Shown one piece after another: positions 26,021 through 34,565 of a DNA stretch of 64,000 bases. The number at the start of each line of letters is the position of its first letter. Positions within the stretch are counted from its first letter, which is position 1. Under the pieces are notes generated by a model. That model saw only the letters and a program-made list of their open reading frames with translations, was not told the DNA's origin and ran no database searches. The translations under genes were made by a program, and so were the position numbers. Source of the DNA: Nocardiopsis sp. FIRDI 009. Its GTDB lineage: Bacteria > Actinomycetota > Actinomycetes > Streptosporangiales > Streptosporangiaceae. Location of the stretch: assembly GCF_003386285.1 (NCBI RefSeq), contig NZ_QPNC01000009.1, positions 372,001 through 436,000 on the forward strand. The letters run 5' to 3'.

Positions 26021-26881
26021 GTGCTGAGACTGCGCGGTCGGGAGTACGGGCCGGACGCGACGCTGGTCATGGCGATCGTCAACCGGACCCGGGACTCCTT
26101 CTACGACAACGGCGCCACCTGGGACGACGCCCCCGCCTTCGAGCGGGTGCGCGCGGTGGTGGCCGAGGGCGCCGACATCGTCGACATCGGGGGCGTCAAG
26201 GCCGGTCCCGGCGAGGAGGTCGACGCCGAGGAGGAGAAGCGCCGCACGGTGGACTTCGTGGCGGCCGTCCGCGCCGAATTCCCGGACCTGGTGATCAGCG
26301 TCGACACCTGGCGCGCGTCGGTGGGCCGGGCGGTCTGCGAGGCCGGCGCCGACCTGCTCAACGACGCCTGGGGCGGCCACGATCCGCGACTGGCCGAGGT
26401 CGCCGCCGAGTTCGGCGTGGGGCTGGTGTGCACCCACACCGGTGGCCTCGCCCCCCGCACCGGGCCTTTGCGGCCCTCCTACGACGACGTCGTGCGCGAC
26501 GCGATCGACGCGACCGTGGCGCTCGCCGAGCGCGCGGTGTCGCTGGGCGTGGACCCGCACTCGGTGCTGATCGACCCCGCGCACGACTTCAACAAGAACA
26601 CCTGGCACTCGCTGGAGCTCACCCGCAGGCTCGACGAGATGACCGACACCGGCTGGCCGGTGCTGGTCGCGCTCTCCAACAAGGACTTCATCGGCGAGAC
26701 CCTCGACCTGCCGGTGGGGGAGCGGCTGACCGGCACGCTCGCCGCGACCGCGGTGTGCGCCTGGCACGGCGCCCAGGTCTACCGCGTCCACGAGGTCACC
26801 CCCACCCGGCGGGTCCTCGACATGGTCTCCGCCATCCGGGGTGTGGCGCCCCCCGCACGGACGGTTCGGGGGCTGGCGTGA
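26021..26881 (+). CDS. folP: Dihydropteroate synthase (FolP family)
   Basis: 286 residues. Joins p-aminobenzoate to the pterin pyrophosphate in folate synthesis. TIM-barrel signatures: LVMAIVNRTRDSFYDNG (usual MGVLNVTPDSF loop, here with NRTRDSF), ADIVDIGGVKAGPGEEV, ISVDTWRASVGRAVCEAGAD, LIDPAHDFNKNTWHSLEL and the phosphate-site region near the C-terminus. The divergent first loop suggests the FolP2-like actinobacterial paralogue, which may not be the main folate enzyme. GTG 26021. Followed within 11 nt by the LigB-like gene. Confidence 0.87.
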   Translation: MLRLRGREYGPDATLVMAIVNRTRDSFYDNGATWDDAPAFERVRAVVAEGADIVDIGGVKAGPGEEVDAEEEKRRTVDFVAAVRAEFPDLVISVDTWRASVGRAVCEAGADLLNDAWGGHDPRLAEVAAEFGVGLVCTHTGGLAPRTGPLRPSYDDVVRDAIDATVALAERAVSLGVDPHSVLIDPAHDFNKNTWHSLELTRRLDEMTDTGWPVLVALSNKDFIGETLDLPVGERLTGTLAATAVCAWHGAQVYRVHEVTPTRRVLDMVSAIRGVAPPARTVRGLA

Positions 26882-26891
26882 GGAGGAGCGC

Positions 26892-27626
26892 GTGATCGTC
26901 GCGACCGCGGTGTGCCCGCACCCGCCGCTGCTGCTGCGGGAACTCACCGGCGCCCAGGACGTCGCCGCCGACCTGCGCGGGGTCTGCGAGTCGGCGGTGT
27001 CCGTCCTGCTGGCCACGCCCGACCTGGACCGGATCGTCGTCGTGGGCGGCGCCGACGCCTCCGGCGAGGGTCTGTCGGGCCGCGTGCCCACACGGCTCTA
27101 CGCGGGCGCCGCCCAGCGCGGCCTCAGGGCGGGGAGCCGGGGGCGGGACACCCGTTCCGGGACCGGTGAACCGCTCCCCCTGAGCCTGGGGGTCGCCCGG
27201 CGCCTGCTCGACACGGTGGCGCCCGACACGCCCGTCGAGACGGTCGCCGTCGCCTGGGACGCCTCCGCGGCGGAGGTCGAACGCGTCGCCCGCTCCGTCG
27301 CCGGAGGGGCCGAACGGGTCGGACTGCTGGTCATGGGGGACGGCGGGGCCCGCTGGGGGGTGCGCGAGCCCGGGCACCTGGACACCGCGTCCGTCGACGT
27401 CGACGAGGTGGTGCGGCACGCGCTGGCCGACGGCGACACCGGGGCGCTGGCCGCCCTGGACCCGGAGGAGGCCGCCGACCAGATGGTCGCCGGTCGCGCT
27501 GCGCTCCAGGTGATGGCCTCGGCCGTGGCTCTGGGCGGAGCCAGCGTCGGAGCGGAACTGCTGTACGCCGACGCCCCCTTCGGTGTCACCTACTTCGTGG
27601 CGGTGTGGTCGTGCGCCTCCTGCTGA
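26892..27626 (+). CDS. Class III extradiol dioxygenase subunit B-like protein
   Basis: 244 residues of the LigB-like fold family, function unproven. N-terminal IVATAVCPHPPLLLRELTGA carries the family His, and GLLVMGDGGARW and LDPEEAADQMVAGRAALQVM are recognisable. In many actinomycetes a homologue lies beside miaA; here it sits between folP and a RibD-C-like reductase. GTG 26892 with AGGAGGAG 3 nt upstream. The 3' end overlaps the next gene by 22 nt. Confidence 0.8.
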   Translation: MIVATAVCPHPPLLLRELTGAQDVAADLRGVCESAVSVLLATPDLDRIVVVGGADASGEGLSGRVPTRLYAGAAQRGLRAGSRGRDTRSGTGEPLPLSLGVARRLLDTVAPDTPVETVAVAWDASAAEVERVARSVAGGAERVGLLVMGDGGARWGVREPGHLDTASVDVDEVVRHALADGDTGALAALDPEEAADQMVAGRAALQVMASAVALGGASVGAELLYADAPFGVTYFVAVWSCASC

Positions 27627-28381
27627 ACGACGTCGTGCCCGGCGCGGCCGACCCCGGCGACCGGCTGGGGCCGGACGACCTGGAACGCCTCTACGCCTAT
27701 CCGGACGTGACCGCGCGCCCCTGGGTGCGCGCGAACATGGTCGCGACCCTGGACGGCGCCGCCGCGGGCAACGACGGCAGGACCGGCTCCATCAACACCG
27801 CCGCCGACCTGGTGGTCTACACGCTCCTGCGCGACCTGGCCGACGTGATCCTGGTGGGTGCCGGGACGGCCCGGAGCGAGGGGTACCGGCGCACCCCGCC
27901 CCGGTCCGCGCGCTTCCTGGACCGGGCCGCCGCCGAGGGGCGTCCGTCGTGCCCGGTGACGGCGGTGGTCAGCGGTGCGGCGCAGGTGCCGCCGCTGTTG
28001 GCCGCCGACGCCCCCGACCACGGCGACGTCCTGCTCGTCACCTGCGCGGGCGCGGGGCCGGAGGCGCTGGACCGGGCGCGCCGCCTGCTCGGTTCCGACC
28101 GGGTGATCGTCGTCGGCGCCCAGAGCGTGGACCTGCCCGCCGCCGTCGACGCCCTGCACGCCCGCGGCCTGCCGCGAATCCTGTGCGAGGGCGGGCCGCG
28201 CCTGCTGCGCGACGTGGCGGCCGCGGACGCGCTCGACGAGCTGTGCCTGACCGTGGTGCCCCTGCTGGCCGCGGGCGTGCAGCAGCGCGTCACGGCGGGG
28301 GCCGGGGTCGACCGGGCACTGGTGCCCCGGCTGGTGATCGAGCAGGACGGCACCCTGCTGCACCGCTGGATGCGTCCCTGA
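27605..28381 (+). CDS. RibD C-terminal-like (pyrimidine reductase/DHFR-fold) protein
   Basis: 258 residues of the RibD-C/dihydrofolate-reductase superfamily. N-terminal VRANMVATLDGAAAGNDGRT corresponds to the substrate-binding strand, LLRDLADVILVGAGTARSEG to the NADPH region, and LPRILCEGGPRLLRDVAAAD to the conserved GGP loop. It lacks the RibD deaminase domain, so it is not a full riboflavin enzyme. Mycobacterial relatives of this stand-alone type have dihydrofolate reductase activity (established for Rv2671), which would fit the folP neighbour. Confidence 0.85.
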   Translation: MVVRLLLNDVVPGAADPGDRLGPDDLERLYAYPDVTARPWVRANMVATLDGAAAGNDGRTGSINTAADLVVYTLLRDLADVILVGAGTARSEGYRRTPPRSARFLDRAAAEGRPSCPVTAVVSGAAQVPPLLAADAPDHGDVLLVTCAGAGPEALDRARRLLGSDRVIVVGAQSVDLPAAVDALHARGLPRILCEGGPRLLRDVAAADALDELCLTVVPLLAAGVQQRVTAGAGVDRALVPRLVIEQDGTLLHRWMRP

Positions 28382-28382
28382 C

Positions 28383-29453
28383 TCAGGTCCCGTCCAGGGC
28401 CGCGCGGTCCTCCGCCGCCGCGAGCATCCGCTCCTGCCGATCCAGCACCGCCGGCTGCTCGGGCCGCGCGACGTCCTGGGCCGCCCGGAGCCGACCGTGC
28501 CGGGTGACCAGGGCGACGGCCGCCGACCGCCGCATGCCCACGGCCTCCCCCTCGGCGGCCAGTGCGCGCCGCATCCGGCGCCGGTAGGAGCGCCGCACCA
28601 GGACGTAGACGGCCATCGTGCTGGCGAAGACCGCGGCGACCTTCACCAGGACGGCGGCGATCCCCTCACCGAACAGCGGTGCGTCGAGCAGCCAGTGCTG
28701 GCCCATCGCGAGCAGGACGAGCAGGGCCGCGAGCACCGCGCGCCGCCGCTCCGGCCGCCAGCGGGCGGCGGCGAGCAGCCCCACGGCGGTACCGGCCACG
28801 GCCGACATCGCCCAGTGCGAACCCAGGCCGGTGAGGCCGACCCGCACCACCGTGGTCGTGGCCACCGCCAGTGCCGGGTCCGTGGCCCCGGCCCGGGTCA
28901 CGGCCTGGAACGCGTAGACGAGGTTCTCGCTCACCTCGAACCCGAGCCCGACGAGCGCGCCCAGCACGAAGCCGTCGACCGGGTCGCGCAGCGCCCGGGG
29001 GAAGACGACCGCGACCAGGACGATTCCCGCGAGTTTGAGGAGCTCCTCGTTGACGGGCGCGGTCAGCGCAGCGTCCCAGGCGCCCGTGACGTCCAGTCCC
29101 AGGAGCTTGGACCAGACCGCGCTGAGCCCCCCGTTGGCGACGATCCCCGCGCCCGTCGCCGCCGTCATCCCCCACACCGCGGCGACCGCGCTGGGGACCG
29201 GGTCGGGGGCGCGCACCGGGCGGATCCGGCGCAGGATCCAGAACCCGAACGCGAACGTCGCCGCCGCGAACGCCAGGGCCAGCACCGCCGCCCACGGGAA
29301 GACGCGGATGTGCCCGGTGAACTGGACCACCTGCAGGACCAGTCCGGCCAGGCAGGCCGTGGCGATCACGACGGCACCGACCAGGGCGGGGAGTCGGTGC
29401 GGGCCCTGCGGTGCGGGGGCCGGGCCGCGGGGTTCGCGGGGCGCCTCGGTCAC
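28383..29453 (-). CDS. PrsW-family intramembrane metalloprotease
   Basis: 356 residues with about eight hydrophobic spans. Catalytic motifs of the PrsW/Abi-related membrane protease family: NEELLKLAG (paired Glu), FEVSENLVYAF, and the His in LGSHWAMS and MGQHWLLDAP. PrsW in Bacillus starts cleavage of an anti-sigma factor; partners here are unknown. GTG 29453 overlaps the upstream gene by 4 nt. The C-terminal ~65 residues are charged and cytosolic. Convergent with the folP operon, 1 nt apart. Confidence 0.87.
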   Translation of the reverse strand: MTEAPREPRGPAPAPQGPHRLPALVGAVVIATACLAGLVLQVVQFTGHIRVFPWAAVLALAFAAATFAFGFWILRRIRPVRAPDPVPSAVAAVWGMTAATGAGIVANGGLSAVWSKLLGLDVTGAWDAALTAPVNEELLKLAGIVLVAVVFPRALRDPVDGFVLGALVGLGFEVSENLVYAFQAVTRAGATDPALAVATTTVVRVGLTGLGSHWAMSAVAGTAVGLLAAARWRPERRRAVLAALLVLLAMGQHWLLDAPLFGEGIAAVLVKVAAVFASTMAVYVLVRRSYRRRMRRALAAEGEAVGMRRSAAVALVTRHGRLRAAQDVARPEQPAVLDRQERMLAAAEDRAALDGT

Positions 29454-30064
29454 GCCGACCCCCCCTCGGAGAAGGCGATCGACCGGACGACGTCCTCGAC
29501 CGCGGCGAGGTCCGCCGGGGTGGCGTCCGGCCCGGACAGGACCAGCTGCACCGCGAACACGCCGTCGGGGGAGGGGTAGAGGGCCGCGACCCCGTCCTCG
29601 TCGCCGCTCAGCGGACCGGTCAGCCCCGGTGCCCCCGCGTCGGCGGCGACGGGGCGCGGATCGCCCAGCCGGGCGTCCGGATCCTCGGTCCGGACGATCC
29701 TCCCCAGTCCGTGCCACAGCTCGGTGGCGCTGGGCGGTGTCTCCTCCACGGGGACGACGGAGCGCACGGTCAGCTCCACCGGTCCACGGCTGAACAGGTA
29801 GGACCGGTCGGCCGTGCTGGCGGCGGGGTGCAGCTCCCACCCGCCGCGCTCGAAGGTCAGCGCCGCGTCGTAGCCGCCCTCGGACCCGACCCGCAGCGCC
29901 TGACCGGAGCGCACCGGCTCGGTGTCGGGCAGGGCGGCGTTCAGCAGCGGCCAGACCGTCACCAGCAGCACGGTCACCGCCGTGGCCGCGCCCAGGGGGA
30001 CCCAGGCGCCCGGGCCGTGGTCCGGTGGCCGCGGGCCTGGGTCCCGTCCGTCCGTGTCCGCCAT
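29450..30064 (-). CDS. Membrane-anchored hypothetical protein coupled to PrsW
   Basis: 204 residues. One N-terminal transmembrane helix (VPLGAATAVTVLLVTVWPLL) after a short Pro/Asp-rich cytosolic tail; the remaining ~165 residues are extracytoplasmic with an acidic, beta-rich look (AALTFERGGWELHPAA; GPVELTVRSVVPVEETPP). Topology resembles a type II, regulated-proteolysis substrate. Overlap with PrsW by GTGA makes a protease-substrate or complex relation plausible (inference). Confidence 0.75.
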   Translation of the reverse strand: MADTDGRDPGPRPPDHGPGAWVPLGAATAVTVLLVTVWPLLNAALPDTEPVRSGQALRVGSEGGYDAALTFERGGWELHPAASTADRSYLFSRGPVELTVRSVVPVEETPPSATELWHGLGRIVRTEDPDARLGDPRPVAADAGAPGLTGPLSGDEDGVAALYPSPDGVFAVQLVLSGPDATPADLAAVEDVVRSIAFSEGGSA

Positions 30065-30185
30065 CGCGCCCCTCCGTCTCCGTGGCCCGGTGCCGGTTCC
30101 AGAGAAACACCCGGATGTGCGGAGGAAGGGGATGAAAGCGCCACTTGGTGCATGTTTGCTGGGGATTTCACCTGACCGGGGGAGG

Positions 30186-30971
30186 TCAGAGCGTCGGGAT
30201 CAGCCCTCCGTCGACGCGGACCGTCGATCCGGTGACGTAGGCGGCCTGCTCGCTGGCGAGGAAGGCGGCCACCGCGCCGTACTCCTCCGGGTCGCCGTAC
30301 CGCCCCGCCGGGATGGCGGCGCGCGAGTCGGCCTCGACCTCGGCCAGGGGGCGGCCCTCGCGTTCGGCCCTCGCCCGGTCCAGGGCCTCGGTGCGCGACG
30401 TGGCCACCCGTCCGGGCACGATGACGTTGGCCGTCACCCCGAACGGCGCCAACTCGCGGGCCGCGGTCTTGGACCAGGCGTGCAGCGAGGAACGCAGGGT
30501 GTTGGAGATCCCGAGGTTCGGGATCGGTGCGACCGCGCCCGACGAGGTGCTCGTGATGATCCGTCCCCACCGGCGTTCGCGCATGCCGCCCACGACGGCG
30601 TCGGTGAGCGCGATGACCGGCAGGACCATCGCCGCGTACTGCTCCTGCCACAGTCCCGTGTCCTGTTCCAGGGCGGGGGTGGGCGGCGGCCCGCCGGTGT
30701 TGTTGACCAGGATGTCGACCGGGCCCAGCTCCTCGGCCACGCGCGCGGCGACCTCACCGGCCCGGTCGTGGTCGGACAGGTCCCAGACCGTCCCCGTGGC
30801 GCGGACACCGCGTTCGGCGCAGGCCGCGACGGTGGCGTCCAGTCGCTCCCGGTCGCGGCCGGTGACGGCCACGTCGACCCCCTCGGCCGCCAGGGCGACG
30901 GCCATGGCGCGACCGAGCCCGGAGCTGGCGGCGGTGACCAGGGCGACCCTTCCGGCGATTCCCAGATCCAT
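30186..30971 (-). CDS. SDR-family oxidoreductase with atypical active site
   Basis: 261 residues. NAD(P)-binding TAASSGLGRAMAVALAAEG and NNTGGP are normal. The catalytic Ser region TSTSSGAV is present, but the YxxxK motif reads HAWSK, that is His in place of the catalytic Tyr with Lys kept. A subfamily of FabG-like SDRs with the ISNTLR...WSK pattern is known, so this may be a divergent lineage rather than a dead enzyme. C-terminal VDGGLIPTL is typical. ATG 30971 with GGAGGA upstream. Confidence 0.87.
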   Translation of the reverse strand: MDLGIAGRVALVTAASSGLGRAMAVALAAEGVDVAVTGRDRERLDATVAACAERGVRATGTVWDLSDHDRAGEVAARVAEELGPVDILVNNTGGPPPTPALEQDTGLWQEQYAAMVLPVIALTDAVVGGMRERRWGRIITSTSSGAVAPIPNLGISNTLRSSLHAWSKTAARELAPFGVTANVIVPGRVATSRTEALDRARAEREGRPLAEVEADSRAAIPAGRYGDPEEYGAVAAFLASEQAAYVTGSTVRVDGGLIPTL

Positions 30972-31047
30972 GTGATCCTCCGATTCCTGCTCGTACTCAC
31001 CGCATCCTGGCAGTCCCACCGCGCGGCGCGCGTGCCGGGGCCACCGG

Positions 31048-31950
31048 TCAGCCCGTGTCGGCCCCCACCGGCGGGTTGGCGCGGGAGTACTCGGGCGCGC
31101 CGGGGGAGAGCAGCCCGGCCCCGGGGCTGGCGACCACCTCCTGCACCGTGAACTCGACCGAGCGCCGGGCCCCGGGGGTGTCGTCCTCCCAGCGGACCCG
31201 TGCCGTCCCCGTGAGCTGGAGCAGGTCTCCGGTCTCCCAGTCGGGCACGAGGAGCCCGGCCCGGGGGTTGACCCAGAGGTTGCCCAGGGTCATGAACATG
31301 GCGTTTCCGACGTAGTCCGGCCAGCTGAGCAGCTCGGGCGAGTGCACGGCCAGGAAGCCGGGGGCGCCGCCCCGGTGGCTGGCGTCGGCCGCGCCCGAGT
31401 CGCTGGCGGTCGCGACGAAGAACGTGTCCGCCCGGCGCAGGACCTCCTGCTGCGCTCCGGTCAGCCGCTCGCCCCTCGTCGGCGGGGCGTCCGCCGGGAC
31501 GGAGGGCACCGGGTCCCGCCGCTGGATGTACTTCGGGCAGTTGGCGTACACCTGGTCGGCCGTGATGCGCAGACCCTCGGGGCCGCGGGAGCGCGCCGTG
31601 CCGTTGACGCGCATGCGGCGTCTGGCCACCGGGTCGAGGGCGACCGCGCCGACCTGGACGGGGCCGTCGCTGAGGACCCCGGCCAGGGGGTCGCCGTCGC
31701 GGAGCGCGGCGGCGACGTCGACGGTGCGCTCGTCACGCGCCCGGAGGAACCCGGGAGCCCCGGTGAGGAGCGAGGACCACACGCGGCCGTCGCGGTCGGC
31801 CGCGCCCAGGACGAACACGCGTCGTGTGGCGAGGAACCGCGCGGCGACGTCGGGGATGGTGTCGCGGACGGACCGTCCCGCGTGGTCCGCCGGGGCCGTC
31901 AGGCCGCTGCGGGCCTGTACCGCCCGTTCTCCCGGATGGTAGGTGCCCAT
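31048..31950 (-). CDS. Pyridoxamine 5'-phosphate oxidase-family FMN-binding protein
   Basis: 300 residues, two split-barrel-like halves. RVWSSLLTGAPGFLRA and GAPGFLAVHSPELLSWPDYV with GNAMFMTLGNLWVNPRAGLL and LLQLTGTARVRWEDD mark the PNPOx-like FMN-binding fold. CPKYIQRR in the middle is characteristic of a family of PNPOx-like proteins also found fused to ferredoxin-reductase domains. Length and a partner-less context suggest a stand-alone flavin reductase-like protein. ATG 31950. Confidence 0.82.
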   Translation of the reverse strand: MGTYHPGERAVQARSGLTAPADHAGRSVRDTIPDVAARFLATRRVFVLGAADRDGRVWSSLLTGAPGFLRARDERTVDVAAALRDGDPLAGVLSDGPVQVGAVALDPVARRRMRVNGTARSRGPEGLRITADQVYANCPKYIQRRDPVPSVPADAPPTRGERLTGAQQEVLRRADTFFVATASDSGAADASHRGGAPGFLAVHSPELLSWPDYVGNAMFMTLGNLWVNPRAGLLVPDWETGDLLQLTGTARVRWEDDTPGARRSVEFTVQEVVASPGAGLLSPGAPEYSRANPPVGADTG

Positions 31951-32018
31951 GCCGTCGTCTTTCCTTCGTGGCGGGGGCGGCGCCCCGTTTCCGGGGCACC
32001 GCGAAACGGGGGTTCCGG

Positions 32019-32471
32019 TCAGAAGAAACCGCAGGTGGGAGCGGAGGCGACGGGGGCCTGGGCCCCCTCGGCGCCCGTGGGCGCGTAGACCTCCAGCCGG
32101 ATACCGTCCGGGTCGTGGAAGAACACGCCGCCGGAGGAGGCGCCCTCACCGTGCGGGACCACGCCGTCGTAGGCGAAGCGGACTCCCGAGGCGCGTAGCC
32201 GCGTCTCCACCTCGCGTACCTCCTCGACCGTCTCCACCTGGAAGGACAGGTGGTGCAGACCGGATGCGTCCTTCCGGAACGGCTCCGACGCCTGCCGCCA
32301 CAGGGTCAGGGCGAGTTCGCCGTCCCTGCCGAGGAAGGCGAACGCGCGGCCCTCCTCCGTGCCCCGGCCCATCACCTCGAACTCCAGGGCCAGCGTGTAG
32401 AAGTCCACGGAGCGCTCGATGTCGGTGACGTTGAGACCCACGTGCCCGGTCTTCACCTTGGTCAGTGCCAC
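32019..32471 (-). CDS. VOC-superfamily (glyoxalase/dioxygenase-like) protein
   Basis: 150 residues with the paired beta-alpha-beta-beta-beta modules of the vicinal oxygen chelate fold. Metal-ligand positions: GHVGLNVTDIERSVDFY (His), LHHLSFQV (His), and IRLEVYAP (Glu). This pattern fits a divalent-metal lyase or dioxygenase such as a fosfomycin-type or catechol-type enzyme; substrate unknown. Divergent from a CGNR regulator with three repeated elements between, so probably controlled by it. Confidence 0.83.
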   Translation of the reverse strand: MALTKVKTGHVGLNVTDIERSVDFYTLALEFEVMGRGTEEGRAFAFLGRDGELALTLWRQASEPFRKDASGLHHLSFQVETVEEVREVETRLRASGVRFAYDGVVPHGEGASSGGVFFHDPDGIRLEVYAPTGAEGAQAPVASAPTCGFF

Positions 32472-32502
32472 AGCACACCTCTCTCAGGGTTCGCCGGATT
32501 GG

Positions 32503-32576
32503 TCTAACCGGCTAAATGGATATTAGAGGGTTAGATCGTGGTGTGCAACCGTTAAAACGAACTTGAGTGGTTAGAT
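32503..32576. promoter_or_regulatory. Three GGTTAGA elements between VOC and CGNR genes
   Basis: GGTTAGAT occurs at 32529-32536 and 32569-32576, 40 bp apart (about four helical turns), and an inverted copy (TCTAACC) at 32503-32509. The interval is AT-rich for this genome. Likely operator array of the CGNR regulator and promoter region for both genes. Confidence 0.5.
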
Positions 32577-32646
32577 GGTGTCACTGGTACGATCCAGGCG
32601 GTCCCGCGCGGACGCGGGCCTGGGACGACGCACGAGGCGGGGAGCG

Positions 32647-33195
32647 ATGGCTTCGACGGTCACGAGGCGGCGACCGCTGGTCGGCGAGCCGGTCGCCGTG
32701 GACCTGCTCAACACCCGGTGGGTCGAGGGAACGACTCGGCGCGACCTGCTCGACGGGGTCGACGGTCTGCGCCAGTGGCTGGGCGAGGCGGGCCTGGACA
32801 CGCGGTTCGACGCCGACGTCCGGACGCTGGACCGGGTGCTGCTCGCCCGCGGCGCCCTGGCCGTGCTCGTGGACGCGCCCGAGGACGCCGAGGCGACCGC
32901 GCGGCTCAACGAGGTCCTCGACCACGGCTTCGTGCGCAGACGGCTGCGCGACGGGGCCCCGGCGGTCACCGTCGAGTTCGACGACCCCGCGTGGGGTCCG
33001 GCCTGGACCGCGGCCGCCGACTACCTCGACCTGCTCGACGCCCCGGACCGCATCCGCGGGTGCGCCAACCCCGCCTGTGTCCTCCACTTCTTCGACACGT
33101 CCAGGAACGGCACCCGACGCTGGTGCTCCATGTCCGGGTGCGGCAACCGGGCCAAGGCCGCGCGGCACCACGCGCGCGCCGCCGGCCGCCGGTAG
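32647..33195 (+). CDS. CGNR zinc-finger transcriptional regulator
   Basis: 182 residues. An N-terminal ABATE-like helical domain (GEPVAVDLLNTRWVEG) is followed by the C-terminal CGNR zinc ribbon: CANPACVLHFFDTSRNGTRR then WCSMSGCGNRAKAARHHAR, with four cysteine ligands. Such proteins are stress-linked regulators in actinobacteria. ATG 32647 has GGGGAG upstream; a GTG at 32575 would overlap the operator elements. Confidence 0.88.
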   Translation: MASTVTRRRPLVGEPVAVDLLNTRWVEGTTRRDLLDGVDGLRQWLGEAGLDTRFDADVRTLDRVLLARGALAVLVDAPEDAEATARLNEVLDHGFVRRRLRDGAPAVTVEFDDPAWGPAWTAAADYLDLLDAPDRIRGCANPACVLHFFDTSRNGTRRWCSMSGCGNRAKAARHHARAAGRR

Positions 33196-33211
33196 ACCTC
33201 CGGGGCGTGCG

Positions 33212-33478
33212 CTACCCCGAACCGGACGAGGGCCCGTCCGGTTCTCCGGGTTCCCCGTCCGACCCTTCGGTCGGGGATTCCCCCGGCTCGCCGGGCTCCT
33301 CCCACCCGGTCGGGTAGCGTCGCCCGTCCGGCTCCTCGTCCCAGTACTCCGGCGACGCGTTCCGCCGGGCGCGGGCCTGTTCGAGGGAGATGACGCCGAT
33401 GACGATGAGGATCACCACGACCGGGACGGCCAGGGCCACCAGTACGCCGATCAGCCAACCGAGAGTCGGCCATTCCAC
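33212..33478 (-). CDS. Small single-span membrane protein
   Basis: 88 residues. One strong transmembrane helix (TLGWLIGVLVALAVPVVVIL) near the N-terminus followed by ~60 cytosolic acidic, Pro/Gly/Ser-rich residues (GEPGESPTEGSDGEPGEPDG). No known domain. Monocistronic, between a plus-strand regulator and the AKR gene. Confidence 0.65.
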   Translation of the reverse strand: MEWPTLGWLIGVLVALAVPVVVILIVIGVISLEQARARRNASPEYWDEEPDGRRYPTGWEEPGEPGESPTEGSDGEPGEPDGPSSGSG

Positions 33479-33566
33479 GGTCCCTCACCACCCTCCCGGG
33501 AGACGGGTCCTTCCACTACCCGGCGCCCCGGCGGACAAACGCCGACCAGGGCGCCCGGACACCGGG

Positions 33567-34565
33567 TCAGTCCGCCCGGGCGTGCGGTTCGATCTCGGCG
33601 AGTTCGGCGCCGGTGAGGTCCAGCGCGCACACGGCGGCCACGTCCTCCTCCAACTGGGCGACACCGGTGGCGCCGACCACCGCCGAGGTGACGCGTTCGT
33701 CGCGCAGCACCCAGGCGAGCGCCATCTGCGCGAGGGTCCGCCCCCTCCGCTCGGCGACGCCCTCCAGGGCGCGGACCCGCTCCCACACGCTCTCGGTGAT
33801 CGTCTCACCCGGGGGGAGGGGAGGCGCGTCCCCGCCGGGACGGGACCCCTCCGGCGCGCTCCGCAGATGGCGGTGGGAGAGCAGCCCCCGCGCCAGGGGC
33901 GCGTCGGCGACACATCCCGCACCGAGGTCGTCGAGCACGTCCAACAGGCCGTCCTCGGCCCGCCGGTCGAACATCGAGTAGGGCGTCTGGTGGACGAGCA
34001 TCGGCGTGCCCAGGCGGCGGAGGACCCCGGCGGCCCGCCGGGTCAGCTCGGGGGAGTAGCCGGACACCCCGGCGTACAGGGCCTTGCCCTGGCGCACGGC
34101 CGCGTCCAACGCGCCCATGGTCTCCTCCAGCGGGGTGTCGGGATCCGGGCGCTCGTGGTGGAAGACGTCCACGTGGTCGAGCCCCAGCCGGGCCAGGCTC
34201 CGGTCGAGACCGGCCAGCAGCGTCTTGCGGGAGCCGCCCTCTCCGCACGGTCCGCGCCACGCGGAGCCCCCCGCCTTGGTCGTGACGACCACCTCGTCCC
34301 GGTAGGGGCGCAGTTCGCGGGTGAGCACACGGCCGAGGACCTCCTCCGCGGCCCCGGCGGGCGGTCCGTGGGTGCCCGACACGTCGAAGTGGGTCACGCC
34401 CAGGTCGAAGGCGCGCAGCAGGACCGCGCGCTGGGCCTCGAACCCGCGGTCCTCACCGAAGCCGTGCCTCAGACCGAGTGACAGCACCGGAAGGCACAGG
34501 CCGCTGCGGCCGCACCGGCGCCGCGGCATCGTGTCGTAGCGGGCGGGAGCGGCGACGTAGATCAC
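33567..34565 (-). CDS. Aldo/keto reductase, YghZ-like, catalytic Tyr replaced by His
   Basis: 332 residues; N-terminus RYDTMPRRRCGRSGLCLPVL and FEEVLGRVL-like context identify the YghZ / L-glyceraldehyde-3-phosphate reductase subgroup of NADPH-dependent AKRs. Of the catalytic tetrad, Asp (THFDVSGTH), Lys (VVTTKAG) and His (VDVFHHERPD) are present, but the usual NNYGPP reads GTHGPP, so the proton-donor Tyr is His. Likely altered chemistry or loss of activity. Start GTG/ATG at 34565 places the typical N-terminus. Confidence 0.88.
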   Translation of the reverse strand: MIYVAAPARYDTMPRRRCGRSGLCLPVLSLGLRHGFGEDRGFEAQRAVLLRAFDLGVTHFDVSGTHGPPAGAAEEVLGRVLTRELRPYRDEVVVTTKAGGSAWRGPCGEGGSRKTLLAGLDRSLARLGLDHVDVFHHERPDPDTPLEETMGALDAAVRQGKALYAGVSGYSPELTRRAAGVLRRLGTPMLVHQTPYSMFDRRAEDGLLDVLDDLGAGCVADAPLARGLLSHRHLRSAPEGSRPGGDAPPLPPGETITESVWERVRALEGVAERRGRTLAQMALAWVLRDERVTSAVVGATGVAQLEEDVAAVCALDLTGAELAEIEPHARAD

